From positions 1-64,000 of the forward strand of contig JALEZW010000031.1 of assembly GCA_022772675.1 (NCBI GenBank): 64,000 bases of DNA, given 5' to 3'. The notes beneath the pieces are model-generated. The model was not told where the DNA came from. It made no database searches and saw only the letters and a list, made by a program, of their open reading frames with translations. Positions 1 to 8,958 of the stretch are shown here, piece by piece. Position 1 is the first letter of the stretch; each line of letters opens with the position of its first letter. The translations under genes were made by a program, and so were the position numbers. Origin of the DNA: Agathobacter sp. Lineage in GTDB: Bacteria > Bacillota > Clostridia > Lachnospirales > Lachnospiraceae.

Positions 1-653
1 GGCATCACCAATAAGGGAAGACCTGTCCACAGAATCTTCCATCGAATGCAGCCATTCAAACAGTGCGTCCACAACGGGCCGGGACTGTTTCTGGCGTTCC
101 TCATACCGTTCTTCCGGTGTTTTGTTTCTGATCAGTTCCTCGACTTTGTACAGGATCCCGATCCGTGCCATTGCCTGGTATGCAACGGTCTCTTTCAGCT
201 GCTCCTTTGTGAAATCCTTTTTCAGTGCCGTGAGAGCTGCATCAAAACGGCGTCTTGCATGGGTGAAGCACCCGGTCACGGTGATGGAATCGTCCAGCCC
301 GTGGTATGCCTGGTAACCATCGCAGGTCAGGTATCCGTGAAAACGGCCGTCCAGGAACTCCACCGGATGGTATCCGGCCCGGGTCCTCTCATAATCGAAG
401 AGTGCCATCCGCGGGGATCCACTGTACTCGTCCGTAAGATATACCCACATCCAGTTCTGTGTGGAACCCTTCTGGTCCGGCTCACCGGTCACCTGTATCC
501 GGGTCTCGTCACAGTGGATGTACCGGCTTTTCAGGAATTCCTCTTTCATCCGGTCATACAGCAGTTTCAGGTAACGGTCCGCACAGCCTGCAGCAGAACT
601 CCTGGCGTACCACTTCCACACTGTCATTATCCATACTGATATCCCGGTTCATC
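1..653 (-). pseudogene. IS66-family transposase, broken and cut by the window edge
   Basis: The minus strand encodes the DDE catalytic part of an IS66 transposase. Visible hallmarks are the acidic-residue segment RYIHCDETRIQVTGEPD, then WMWVYLTDEY and a second segment with GYLTCDGYQAYH, with the reading frame open to base 1, so the C-terminus lies outside the window. Upstream of about base 630 the frame is lost: a segment reading NRDISMDND in another frame appears to be the continuation, and beyond about 655 no IS66 N-terminal sequence is visible. The copy is therefore 5' truncated and probably frameshifted, so it should be inactive by itself. It marks the left side of the accessory region. 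Family assignment is by remembered motif style. Confidence 0.75.
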
Positions 654-800
654 CCTTCCCTCCATATCTTCCATTAATTCCGAAACCAGCTTTTCCAGAT
701 CTGCAGTTATCTCTTCCCTTGAACGCATAGGGAAATCTGCCCCTTTCCCGACAATTCCGGAACTTCCTGCATTCCATACCTGTTTTACAGGATATAAACT

Positions 801-1151
801 ATGAAATGCGAAATTGACTTTAAAAAAATTGGAATGAGAATAAAAACTTTGCGGAATAACTGCAATATGACACAGGAAAAACTTGCTGAAAAAACAGGGC
901 TTTCCCTTTCCCATATATGTAATTTGGAAAACGGGCATTCCAAGATGAGCGTTGAATCACTGATCACCATTGCGGACACACTCTCTGTCTCCACGGACGC
1001 CATCCTGTTTGGTGAAATCTCTCACTGTCACGATGATGATCAGTATTATAAAGATTTTGTTGATGTGATGTTTGACTGTACTGACTTTGAAAAAGGGATA
1101 TTGATTGAAAATGCTATGTATGTGAAAGAAATCCTGCGAAAAAGACCCTAA
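801..1151 (+). CDS. XRE-family helix-turn-helix regulator
   Basis: A 116-residue protein with an N-terminal Cro/C1-type helix-turn-helix (about residues 8-62: IGMRIKTLRNN, MTQEKLAEKTGLS, ICNLENGHSKMS). The C-terminal half is short, acidic and rich in aromatic residues and has no recognisable enzyme domain, so it is probably a dimerisation or ligand region. It converges with the last gene of the neighbouring minus-strand cassette, sharing 4 bp at the stop codons. It could regulate that cassette or belong to the IS-flanked debris on its left; the sequence does not decide this. A modest AGGAT ribosome binding site precedes the ATG. Confidence 0.8.
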   Translation: MKCEIDFKKIGMRIKTLRNNCNMTQEKLAEKTGLSLSHICNLENGHSKMSVESLITIADTLSVSTDAILFGEISHCHDDDQYYKDFVDVMFDCTDFEKGILIENAMYVKEILRKRP

Positions 1152-2254
1152 TTGCAGCTTTTTAACATTTTTTCCAATTTTACTTTTCTTTCTTCATCCT
1201 TGTCCCAAAAATCCTCATATTTTCGAATAAGATCCAAAACACACTGAGCGCACTTATTTATTTCTTCATCTACCTGAATAATTTGACAACGCACCCCTAC
1301 AAAAAGGGTATAATAAATCTGTGTTATGTCATAAAAGAATATACTCATCATATTTGTGTATGATTTATACCAAGCATACATATCTTTGTTCAGTTCTTCT
1401 CCATATTTCAGGAAGTTCGATTTCCACTCTGTTTTATCATTCAATGTATATTGGAAAGCATCCAAAATTAAATTTGTATAACCTGTAATGAGAATTTTAT
1501 TTTGAAACTCCTTATCTCTCTTTTTCCCATTTATCAACATACACCATCGATTCCAGACAATACTACTAATATTCTTTAGTATATTAGTTTCATATGTATT
1601 CTGAATCTCCTGATACGCTTTTGTCAAGACTTCCAACTCTCCACGATTAATTGACATGTCTAAATTTATTGTCTCTGCAAATATAATCAATGCTTTCTCA
1701 TTTACGTGATCCAGAACATAAGGAATCATTGTCTGCCAAGCCATATTACGTTCATATCTACATATCCATCTTTTCCATAAGAATAAATCTGAATTTGCAA
1801 TCTTTATTACCGCGCATACTATGTCACCTTCACATTTCAATCCGTGTTGAAATTGCTTCAAAAGAATTCTGGCACACTCAAAATAAAAACGTGGATAAGG
1901 GACCTCTTGCCTGACAAAATTCTGTATCATCTCTGTATCACAGGCAGTTGTAAGAAAAAGCCAATAATCAATGATACTATTTCTCTTTGCCAAAACCTGA
2001 CATAACCGATGTGGACTTTCGTTATAAGCTTTTTGAAATAACTTACGAATACGTTCATCAGAACTGGGAGCCCTGCCTCTTTCAAAGGCATCTATAAACT
2101 CGTAAATTTTGTCCAGATCTTCGTTTTGAATTCCCTCTTGTAAATGCTGATAATACATCCGATCTGCTCTAGGTGCCCTTCTATCCAAATTTACTGTATA
2201 TGTCAATTTTTCCAGTGCTTCCCAAATATCCGTCGTTTTGTTAACATTTTCCAT
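1148..2254 (-). CDS. uncharacterised helical protein, last gene of defence-like cassette
   Basis: I do not recognise this protein. It is about 368 residues, predicted mostly alpha-helical, rich in Trp, Tyr and Lys, with no signal peptide, no clear membrane segment and no P-loop or nuclease motif that I can see. The start is placed at the ATG inside TGATG, where it overlaps the stop codon of the preceding PLD-like gene and has GAGG about 8 nt upstream; an in-frame ATG 27 nt further upstream is possible but lacks a good site. The one-base overlap implies translational coupling and a stoichiometric partner of the PLD-like protein. The role may be a scaffold or regulatory subunit, which is inference from position only. 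Confidence 0.8.
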   Translation of the reverse strand: MENVNKTTDIWEALEKLTYTVNLDRRAPRADRMYYQHLQEGIQNEDLDKIYEFIDAFERGRAPSSDERIRKLFQKAYNESPHRLCQVLAKRNSIIDYWLFLTTACDTEMIQNFVRQEVPYPRFYFECARILLKQFQHGLKCEGDIVCAVIKIANSDLFLWKRWICRYERNMAWQTMIPYVLDHVNEKALIIFAETINLDMSINRGELEVLTKAYQEIQNTYETNILKNISSIVWNRWCMLINGKKRDKEFQNKILITGYTNLILDAFQYTLNDKTEWKSNFLKYGEELNKDMYAWYKSYTNMMSIFFYDITQIYYTLFVGVRCQIIQVDEEINKCAQCVLDLIRKYEDFWDKDEERKVKLEKMLKSCN

Positions 2255-3999
2255 CAGCTTTTCCTCTTCCATACTAAACATTCCGGATCTGATAATTCAT
2301 CCCATAAAACTTCAAATGTATCTACAATCATCTGTGGATGTTCTACACATTGAATGATATGATGTTTCTTGCCAAGGCTATTAACCGATGAACCCAGTGA
2401 CCATACCTGTGGCTTATTTGATTCTTCAATCAACATCAGAAATCGATCATGAAAACGATAGCCGTGATTATTCCACTGACATCGTAATTCTGCCTGGATT
2501 CCGTAATGATTACTTCTCTCTCCAATAATTCTATTTTGCTCCTTTATCCACTTCTTTACAGAAATATGACTCCTTTGAGCAATTTCACCGGAAGTAATCG
2601 CGTATAAAGAGGCATTAAAGCTGGTAGTATAATACCAAGTATTTAAAATATCTTCCACAGTCAGATATGGATCCCATAAATACACTTTTCCTGTTCTTGC
2701 TCGGTTCATTAAAGAAATTAAATCCCTTCTGGCCTTGTCGGATTCCTGAACAATTCCATATTGTCTAAACTCTGCCCGTATGTATAATTCATCTACACGT
2801 CTACGATACTGACGATTCTTAACATAATCGTCACGCAAACGAATAACCGGAGGACCTACGTGAATATTATGTGCCGATTTTATCTCAAACTGATCCACTA
2901 CTTGACCATCTTTGTCATATATTACCCGTTGTTCTCCATACTGTGCCCCTAATTCCATCATGTTTGATATTTCTCTCATCATCGAAGTATCTTGTCGAGA
3001 TAATAATAGTTGATTTTTAAGATCTATGACTGTAGATTTACAAAGTCGTGATGCATCTCCAACAGAAAAAGTAACCTCTACACCTTCTTTTCCGAACAAT
3101 GTAGTTCCAAAAGCAACGATGGTATCATCTGAGCTTCCCTCGGAAAGTAATTGAAATTCACAAGAATCGCCCACTCTTTGATCTAATGACACATTATAGG
3201 TCAGTTTCGTCTCTATCTCATCAACACAATACGAAGTTCTAATATTCAATGATGGAAACTGAAAGACAAAATTTCCAATTCGATCAGAGACTGCAAATAA
3301 ATCTATCGGAAGGATTCTATATATTTCATCAGTCATCTTTCGAAATTCTGATGTCTTAAGAACATTTTTGACTTTTTTATCAACTTCAAAAAACTCCAAT
3401 AGGTAACTTCCATTTTTAAAATTATTCTTGAGTACCTTATTAAGAAGAACTTCTTTTGTGCTATTCTGCTGAACAAATACTTTGGGAACAGCTTCAAGCT
3501 TTCCTATCTTGAGTTTCCCATCTCCAATATCAATCTCCTGCTTATTCCGACTTCCACATAAAATCTTATAAATATTTCTAACGGTCTGAAGATTCAGAAC
3601 CTTCTTTTTTATCCCAAGTGAAAATTCTTCTGATATATAAAAAGGCTTATCCGTTAGATATGTTGACTCCTGCTCTACTTCTACTCGCTCATCAAAAACA
3701 AAAATGGTATAGACATTGCATACCTCTTTCGTCACATTATCCATCAGAAACACGGATACCATTTCACAACAATTATAAAAACCCAAACTGTCACAGGAAA
3801 TTAATTTATCATAATCATTCAACAAACATTCAAATGAAATATTTTCATTTTTTTTCATTCCCTTAAACACGATTTCTTCTGACGCCTCTACCATTCCATA
3901 TTCATCAAATCTGGAAATTCCCGTCTTTGCCACAAACACGCCGACTGCGTTGCTCTTTGTTGAAAATGTTCTGGATGTCTTTGACGAAAATTTTACCAA
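2254..3999 (-). CDS. PLD-like (HxDRF motif) protein of defence-like cassette
   Basis: A 581-residue protein whose C-terminal third resembles phospholipase D-like domains found in defence and restriction proteins: a WDPYLT strand near residue 450, then GYRFHDRFLMLI with His517-Asp518-Arg519, and WSLGSSVNSLGK around 533-544, the place of the second strand and Ser/Asn pocket in one PLD half. Only one HxD/K-type half is visible, so an active enzyme would need to dimerise. The N-terminal ~400 residues are unfamiliar; the layout recalls the VPA1262-type proteins, but I could not test that. The start is uncertain (apparent TTG at 3999, weak Shine-Dalgarno). It lies 53 nt after the OLD-type gene and overlaps the next gene by TGATG. 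Confidence 0.8.
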   Translation of the reverse strand: MVKFSSKTSRTFSTKSNAVGVFVAKTGISRFDEYGMVEASEEIVFKGMKKNENISFECLLNDYDKLISCDSLGFYNCCEMVSVFLMDNVTKEVCNVYTIFVFDERVEVEQESTYLTDKPFYISEEFSLGIKKKVLNLQTVRNIYKILCGSRNKQEIDIGDGKLKIGKLEAVPKVFVQQNSTKEVLLNKVLKNNFKNGSYLLEFFEVDKKVKNVLKTSEFRKMTDEIYRILPIDLFAVSDRIGNFVFQFPSLNIRTSYCVDEIETKLTYNVSLDQRVGDSCEFQLLSEGSSDDTIVAFGTTLFGKEGVEVTFSVGDASRLCKSTVIDLKNQLLLSRQDTSMMREISNMMELGAQYGEQRVIYDKDGQVVDQFEIKSAHNIHVGPPVIRLRDDYVKNRQYRRRVDELYIRAEFRQYGIVQESDKARRDLISLMNRARTGKVYLWDPYLTVEDILNTWYYTTSFNASLYAITSGEIAQRSHISVKKWIKEQNRIIGERSNHYGIQAELRCQWNNHGYRFHDRFLMLIEESNKPQVWSLGSSVNSLGKKHHIIQCVEHPQMIVDTFEVLWDELSDPECLVWKRKS

Positions 4000-4052
4000 C
4001 CGTTATTATGTTCGTATGGGCATAACAGCTCATTTTTTATAGCCCCTTGTTT

Positions 4053-5717
4053 TCATATCCCGTTCCACCGCTTTATCCTATCACATAACTTCATAATCTG
4101 TTTTTTAAGACCTAGCATATTTCCCATGTTTTCACATGTCATGTATTTCGTGGCAGCCCTGGCAAATGCAACCTTTTTACCAGTAAAGTTTGTATAATAT
4201 GAATCAATGTATTCTGGGAAAAGCTCATACTGTCCACATTGCATTGGAAGATGCGTATCCAGCATGGCTTCGATTACTGATTTCGGGATATAGTTCTCAA
4301 TTTCCTTTCCCTTTGTAACCCATGACATCATATGAAGCTGTGTAAATTCATCTATTATCCTGCGCTTTGTTCCATTCAGGTGTGCACGTTTACTGCGCTT
4401 ATCACTGTCCATCACTATCACTGCATTCCTATTGGTCTTAATTACATTTATAAGATCTGTTGTCTCCTGGGCAGAATACTGTGATAACAGGCGGCCGCCA
4501 TAATACAGAAACTGATAATGGACTCCCTCCTGGAACTTCCCCGGACAAAACAGTTCTATCCACTTCTGTATGTAAACTCTGTCCGAAGGTCCCTCCACCC
4601 AAATTATTCCATTGGACTGTAACAGATCACTGGCCTTTACATCCAGATCATCCAATATTTCTGTCTTGTCCAAATACGATTCTATTCTCTTGACATAAGC
4701 TTTACCATTCTGTTTATACACATGAAAAATACCAGCTTCGTCTCTGTCATAGAATGCATTAATTGCAACATGAGAATGTGATGTAATAAACATCTGAATA
4801 TCATGTTTCACTGCAAATTCATATATAAACTCAAATAGTTTTCTCTGCATAGCAGGATGCAGATTATTCTCCAATTCCTCAAACCCATATATGATTTTCT
4901 TATTTTTAAATTCCTTAAGCTTTGGAATGACCATCAAATTGAGCAATACCAAAATTATCGTCTTAAGACCGCTTCCCATCTGTGACAATGGGCATTTGTC
5001 CATGCCATTCTCCTTTAGGAAAACTTCCCACCGTACATTCCCATAAGAATCAGTAATCTGCTGAACCCTAATTTCTTCAAACTCAGCTTCTGGAGACATA
5101 ATCTTATTGACCGCACTTAAGAGATCTTTCTCAATAATTGATTCATCATAACTACTGTCATTTAAAAATACTCTGATGAGATTAGTTGCCCCTTCTCCTG
5201 TACAAGAAAGATCCTCCAAAGTCTTTCCAATCTCATACACCTCTTCGGGAAGTATGTTACGTTCGGCTGAAATACGTCTAAAAGCATAGTTTTTTCTCTC
5301 ATCTTGAAGCATATATTCAATATTTCCTGAATTTCTATTATCTAGAATAGGAATTCTTGCATCCCAAGGAACCATCTCTCCTTGTCGATTCTCAGACTTC
5401 ACCTTATATCCTACAAAATGTCCCTTTGATATTTGCCACATTGAATCCCTTGTTTCACCGTTGATTGTTGCATATCCCGAAAATAACCTACCACACATTT
5501 CCTCCGTCACCGGGACTTTCGCTACAATCTCATTTGCCTTTTGGGAATTATATTCAAAAAAATGACTATCATATGTCATCCCCACAACATCAAGAATACT
5601 AGATTTGCCACAGTTATTCTTCCCAATGATAACCGATACCCTTGGAAGATTATCCAATTCAGTATAGTTCTCTGCAGTAAAGGCCTTGTAGCCCTTAAAT
5701 CTTATTCCTGTGTACAT
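4053..5717 (-). CDS. OLD-family ATPase with C-terminal TOPRIM nuclease domain
   Basis: A 554-residue protein with ABC-type ATPase motifs: Walker A GKNNCGKS (32-39), signature-like LSQMGSGLKT (244-253), Walker B IIYGFEELENNLHP (275-288) and the switch histidine in TSHSH (312-316). A TOPRIM domain follows: VEGPSDR (374-380), VIVMDSDK (433-440) and KEIENYIPK (471-479), the usual E, DxD and EIENY elements. This is the architecture of OLD nucleases, which couple ATP-driven dimer changes to DNA cleavage and are recurrent in anti-phage systems. The start is the ATG at 5717 because AAGAGGG lies 7-8 nt upstream; an upstream in-frame ATG has no such site. Class 2 OLD proteins are often paired with UvrD (Gabija); no UvrD helicase is present here, and a PLD-like gene follows instead. 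Confidence 0.92.
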   Translation of the reverse strand: MYTGIRFKGYKAFTAENYTELDNLPRVSVIIGKNNCGKSSILDVVGMTYDSHFFEYNSQKANEIVAKVPVTEEMCGRLFSGYATINGETRDSMWQISKGHFVGYKVKSENRQGEMVPWDARIPILDNRNSGNIEYMLQDERKNYAFRRISAERNILPEEVYEIGKTLEDLSCTGEGATNLIRVFLNDSSYDESIIEKDLLSAVNKIMSPEAEFEEIRVQQITDSYGNVRWEVFLKENGMDKCPLSQMGSGLKTIILVLLNLMVIPKLKEFKNKKIIYGFEELENNLHPAMQRKLFEFIYEFAVKHDIQMFITSHSHVAINAFYDRDEAGIFHVYKQNGKAYVKRIESYLDKTEILDDLDVKASDLLQSNGIIWVEGPSDRVYIQKWIELFCPGKFQEGVHYQFLYYGGRLLSQYSAQETTDLINVIKTNRNAVIVMDSDKRSKRAHLNGTKRRIIDEFTQLHMMSWVTKGKEIENYIPKSVIEAMLDTHLPMQCGQYELFPEYIDSYYTNFTGKKVAFARAATKYMTCENMGNMLGLKKQIMKLCDRIKRWNGI

Positions 5718-5761
5718 TGGTTTTCCCTCTTCTTTGAATATGTGTTTTATCAAAAGCAATT

Positions 5762-6185
5762 TCATATACCATTATAGTCTGAATTTTCCATGCAATCAAC
5801 TGATTTTCTCAAGATCCATGCTGCTAACACTCTTACATACCACTCAACTTCCGCTTCTTTTTCCATACTATCGCCATATGCACCGGAAACTGGGTAAAAA
5901 TTTTCTCCTTTTTTTACTAATAACTCCACTATTATATTTAGCCTTGGCTCCTTTCAGTATTCCAACTTTATTATTATCTATTTCTTTCATATGATGATCT
6001 CCTGTTGTAATCTGTTCTAAATATCTTTTACAGATTGTTGCTGGATTTGAGGTCGGTGGTTGTTTAGGTGAATTAAATTCTGTTGTACACCAAACATAAT
6101 GGATATTCTTATAGTATCTTTTTGCTATTATGTATGCTAATTGTGTTCCAGCTGAATATAAAAATGGATTTTTTCTCACATTCAT
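5762..6185 (-). pseudogene. small cassette protein split by a +1 frameshift in an A7 run
   Basis: The first frame encodes a convincing protein start (NPFLYSAGTQLAYIIAKRYY, HYVWCTTEFN, NPATICKRYLEQITTGDHH) but stops shortly after VISKKRRKF. Removing one A from the A7 run near 5905-5911 joins it to a second, coding-looking frame that runs through EVEWYVRVLAAWILRK and ends at 5762, 44 nt before the ribosome binding site region of the OLD gene. The joined product would be about 140 residues. I do not know the family. The disruption may be a real mutation, a sequencing error in a homopolymer, or programmed slippage on the A-rich stretch. Start chosen at the second of two near ATGs, with GGAAG 6 nt upstream. 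Confidence 0.65.
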
Positions 6186-6233
6186 CCCCATCTTCCATCA
6201 TCCCCTTTTCATCATTTGAATTCCTCGTATATT

Positions 6234-6398
6234 TTATCTTTTCAGAAGCATTTCTTCACTGTAGTTCCCGCTCACCAGCTTCTTATTCCACCAGGCAATA
6301 AATATAGTGCCAATTAAGATGCCAATCAAATCCCACGTCATCCAGCGGACATGCCCTTCCATGTACAAAGTACTGATGAATCTAGTCCGATATTGCAT
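6234..6398 (-). CDS. short single-span membrane ORF at the head of the cassette
   Basis: A 54-codon reading frame whose product starts MQYRTRFISTLYMEG and carries one strong hydrophobic span (WDLIGILIGTIFIAWW, about residues 24-39) followed by a charged tail ending in EEMLLKR. The amino-acid pattern looks coding. It ends 48 nt upstream of the frameshifted small gene, on the same strand. No good ribosome binding site precedes the ATG and an in-frame stop lies just upstream, so it may be a 5'-truncated remnant of a longer membrane protein rather than a complete gene. Function unknown. Confidence 0.45.
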   Translation of the reverse strand: MQYRTRFISTLYMEGHVRWMTWDLIGILIGTIFIAWWNKKLVSGNYSEEMLLKR

Positions 6399-6782
6399 AC
6401 AACACGGCCGTCATAAAAGCAACGGTCATATTTTCTTAGAGTTAACACCATTATAAGGCAAAAGGACGAACGCATTTTAACAACCAAAAAATATCATTCT
6501 AATCCTCTTCATACCATACCTTGCAGAAGCTTTTGCGACAGCGAAGCTCTGTTAAAGTGCGCCATTTTTTCATCAATGATTCCTTACTCAAATCTCATCT
6601 GGCATTTTACTAGACTAAACAGACACACCTTCCCTTAAGTTGACGGTAAATTGACCACATAGCCGCCTGACTTTTCTTAAGCACTTCCATTTTTATCATC
6701 TTTGACATATATCAGCTCTAAGCAAGCCAATTATTCTTCATCCTCAAATCTTAGCGTTAACTCCCACTTATCGTTCGGACTA
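6399..6782. other. gap between cassette and ISLre2 remnant
   Basis: No convincing gene is seen in these 384 bases. On the minus strand a good -10 element (TATAAT, plus-strand 6450-6455) preceded by AT-rich sequence could be part of the promoter for the cassette to its left, but no well-spaced -35 was found. Next to 6783 a short minus-strand frame reading SPNDKWELTLRFEDEE followed by a stop may be the tail of another lost mobile-element protein. Confidence 0.4.
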
Positions 6783-6995
6783 TTACCAGTGTTTCTTCCG
6801 CACGACACTGTCATAAATCAGTTTGTCCGTATCTTCCAGACATTCCTTGATAATCTCCAGACCAAGCTTATGAACTTCGTCCGTGACTCCTCGGACCAGC
6901 TCCGCCATCTTCGTTGGATCTTTCATGAACTCTGTTTCAAGTTTTTCAAAAACACTGATGCTTTTTTCTTCAAAATAATTTATACTGTTAATCAT
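6783..6995 (-). pseudogene. ISLre2-family transposase, N-terminal stub
   Basis: About 70 residues resembling the N-terminus of ISLre2-type transposases (starts MINSINYFEEKSISVFEKLE and runs to SVVRKKHW). Two stop codons follow directly after the KKHW motif, where the full-length family of roughly 450 residues would continue. The start ATG has GGAAGGTG about 8 nt upstream, so the native 5' end is preserved. The element is dead and truncated. It shows that the region between the cassette and the recombinase is insertion-sequence debris. Confidence 0.65.
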
Positions 6996-7073
6996 AGAAG
7001 ACACCTTCCATTGTGTGTTTTGGTTTTGTCTCTAATACTTTATCACAAAGTGGTGCCCTCTACTTTTCTTTTT

Positions 7074-7544
7074 CTATTTTTCCGAGTAAAAATTTACGCT
7101 AGCCTCCGCCATATTTCTCTGGTTGTCCAGATAGCGGATATTGGTAGCGGAGAGTCCCAGCAGCTTTGCCTCCGGATAAGTATCCAGAAGCTTTCTGACA
7201 CTTCTGCCCCATTCTTTAGCCCCGCAGCGATGAAATTCATCCAGAATGATATAGTCCGGCTGCAAACTGTCAATGCTGTCCTCATTTTTCATCAGACGGC
7301 TGTATGACAGATACTGGATATTCGGAAATTCCATACCCAGATTTTCCAGCTGCGTCTGGTAGATGTATTCACTGGGGGAAAGCCAGAGGAACTTTTCCAT
7401 TGGATGATCCTCTGCCAGTTTGAAGGCAATCAGCGACTTTCCTGTCCCGGTGGGATGGATGACCGCTGCCTTTCCCTCCTGTTCCAGCATGGTGCTTGCT
7501 GCTTCATATGCTTCCTGGTTGTGTTTGAAAAGATGAATAGCCAT
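7074..7544 (-). pseudogene. SF2 DEAD/DEAH helicase, N-terminal stub
   Basis: A 156-residue fragment of a superfamily 2 helicase. It shows Walker A HPTGTGKSLIAF near residue 30, motif II LDEFHRCG and motif III GLSATN, and stops soon after NIRYLDNQRNMAE. Family members are several hundred residues longer with a second RecA-like domain, which is absent here, so this cannot be a working helicase. The native start is present (GGAGC upstream of the ATG). Such helicases are common cargo of mobile elements and restriction-like loci. It is probably a deletion remnant. Confidence 0.8.
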
Positions 7545-7959
7545 ATGTCTGCTCCAATCCGCTTCTTGTCTTCAGGACATACCACATGTTCCTGCCGCCT
7601 CCTGACATGCGTTCTGTACGGTCATGCCTATTCAGGTCTGATGGTCAGGCTATTTGCTACATAATCAATATTTTGTTGTTAATGTTGAGTGAAAAAGCAT
7701 ATAAAAAAACAACCCTGACACAGGCTGCTAAAAAGAGAACTTCATTATTATAAAGAAGTGCACGTCACTCAAGCCTGGCAAATATTCAAACAAAAAATTT
7801 GCCAGGCTTTTTGGGGGGCTTTCTTTTTTATACAATTTTTTCGGTTCAATCAGCAAAATATTAAAAATATAGACGTTTTAGCTTGCATTCCGCCGATAGA
7901 AGTGCTATTTTACTATATGAAACTAAAAAAAATAGCAAAATATGATAACATTATATTGA
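7545..7959. other. gap between helicase stub and recombinase
   Basis: No gene is supported here. It holds a strong plus-strand terminator-like hairpin (separate entry, 7772-7812), and then very AT-rich sequence up to the end of the recombinase gene. Because the recombinase ends at 7960, an attachment site could lie in this stretch, but no repeat of it was recognised elsewhere in the window. Confidence 0.4.
7772..7812 (+). terminator. Rho-independent terminator-like hairpin
   Basis: Perfect 12-bp arms AGCCTGGCAAAT / ATTTGCCAGGCT separated by 13 nt and followed by a run of T on the plus strand. No plus-strand gene lies just upstream, so it is either an orphan left by deletion or a barrier protecting the recombinase end. 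Confidence 0.6.
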
Positions 7960-8811
7960 TTATGTAGCTAACACCATCTCCATCTGGTCTAGCTGGCGTT
8001 TATGTTCCTCTCCTGTAGAGCGGATATAAATGCGTGTGGTTTCGATATTACTGTGTCCTAAGACATCCGCAAGCTTTGCGATGTTTTTTTTTATCTGGTA
8101 AAAGCACTTGGCAAACAAGTGTCTCAGATTATGCGGAAACACTTTCTCTTTATCCACACCTGCTTTTTCGCAGAGCTGCTTCATCATCCGCCATACTGTC
8201 GTGCGGTGCAGCGGCTTTCCGGTACGGGTACAGAATACAGCTCCGCTTTTGATGCCATGCTTTTTTGTATATTTCATCAGAACCCGGCACAGCTTGCTGG
8301 GATAGAGAATTCTCCGCACTTTTCCTTTGTTATAAATTTCTGCCATTCCCTGCCGCAGGGACTCCACCGTAATGTACTGTAATTCACTGACACGGATTCC
8401 GGTACTGCCGATGGTCTGCATGACAAGTGCCAGCTTTTCATTACCGGACTGCTCCGCCGTCCGAATGAGCTGCTGGTATTCTTTCTTTGACAGATCCTTG
8501 TTCTCCGGGCAGAAGGCCTCCTCCTGCACACGGATGGTCTTGATACGAAGTTCATCCCAGCCCATTTTTTCGCAGAAATGGTTCACTGCTGCCAGAAAGG
8601 AATTGATACTGCGGGTCTTGTAGCGTCCGCTGTCCTTTAAGTATGCTTTATAGAGTATGAGCATTTCCTTGTCCAGGTCCCGTCCCTGCAGAAACTCCTG
8701 CAGTTTGCGGATGTCACGGACATATTTCCGGATTGTGGAGCTCTGCTTCTCATCCTCATACATAGCCATACGAAACTGTTCTATTTTCTCGTCTGTAATT
8801 TGTCTTTCCAT
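7960..8811 (-). CDS. tyrosine recombinase / XerC-like integrase
   Basis: A 283-residue site-specific recombinase. The N-terminal half is a SAM-like core-binding domain (RQITDEKIEQFRMAM to about residue 100). The C-terminal catalytic half shows the tyrosine recombinase residues: Arg in GSTGIRVSEL, His-x-x-Arg in HNLRHLFAKC, and His plus nucleophile Tyr in LGHSNIETTRIYIRS. The size fits XerC-like or short element integrases, not long ICE integrases. A good AAGGAG site precedes the ATG. It sits in mobile debris, so it is more likely an element integrase than the housekeeping Xer. Its att sites were not identified. Confidence 0.9.
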   Translation of the reverse strand: MERQITDEKIEQFRMAMYEDEKQSSTIRKYVRDIRKLQEFLQGRDLDKEMLILYKAYLKDSGRYKTRSINSFLAAVNHFCEKMGWDELRIKTIRVQEEAFCPENKDLSKKEYQQLIRTAEQSGNEKLALVMQTIGSTGIRVSELQYITVESLRQGMAEIYNKGKVRRILYPSKLCRVLMKYTKKHGIKSGAVFCTRTGKPLHRTTVWRMMKQLCEKAGVDKEKVFPHNLRHLFAKCFYQIKKNIAKLADVLGHSNIETTRIYIRSTGEEHKRQLDQMEMVLAT

Positions 8812-8958
8812 GATATGTCGTACTGCTCCTTCTTTTATGTATCCTCTGATATGATAGCATACCCGGCAGAAGCTTTATCCGGCATAGCAATTTGAACCTG
8901 CCTGTGCTATACTGTATTTATCGAATAATGGGAGTCCCCCTCGAAAGGAGAAGATTTT

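Noticed and set aside
46-639. Long plus-strand open frame over the first 640 bases
   Set aside because: It is antisense to the IS66 transposase frame, whose conserved motifs identify the minus strand as coding.
627-938. Minus-strand 103-codon frame ending with an amphipathic stretch (MRSREEITADLEKLVSELM)
   Set aside because: The last ~30 codons look coding-like, but most of it is antisense to the XRE gene, it has no ribosome binding site and I recognise no family. At most a remnant.
5717-5765. Upstream in-frame start of the OLD gene at 5765
   Set aside because: The AAGAGGG ribosome binding site lies inside that extension and fits the ATG at 5717.
7404-7664. Plus-strand frame opposite the helicase stub
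   Set aside because: Shadow of the helicase fragment; no start signals and no recognisable protein.
7820-7959. Attachment site for the tyrosine recombinase
   Set aside because: No direct repeat of this stretch was found elsewhere in the window, so no att site can be supported.
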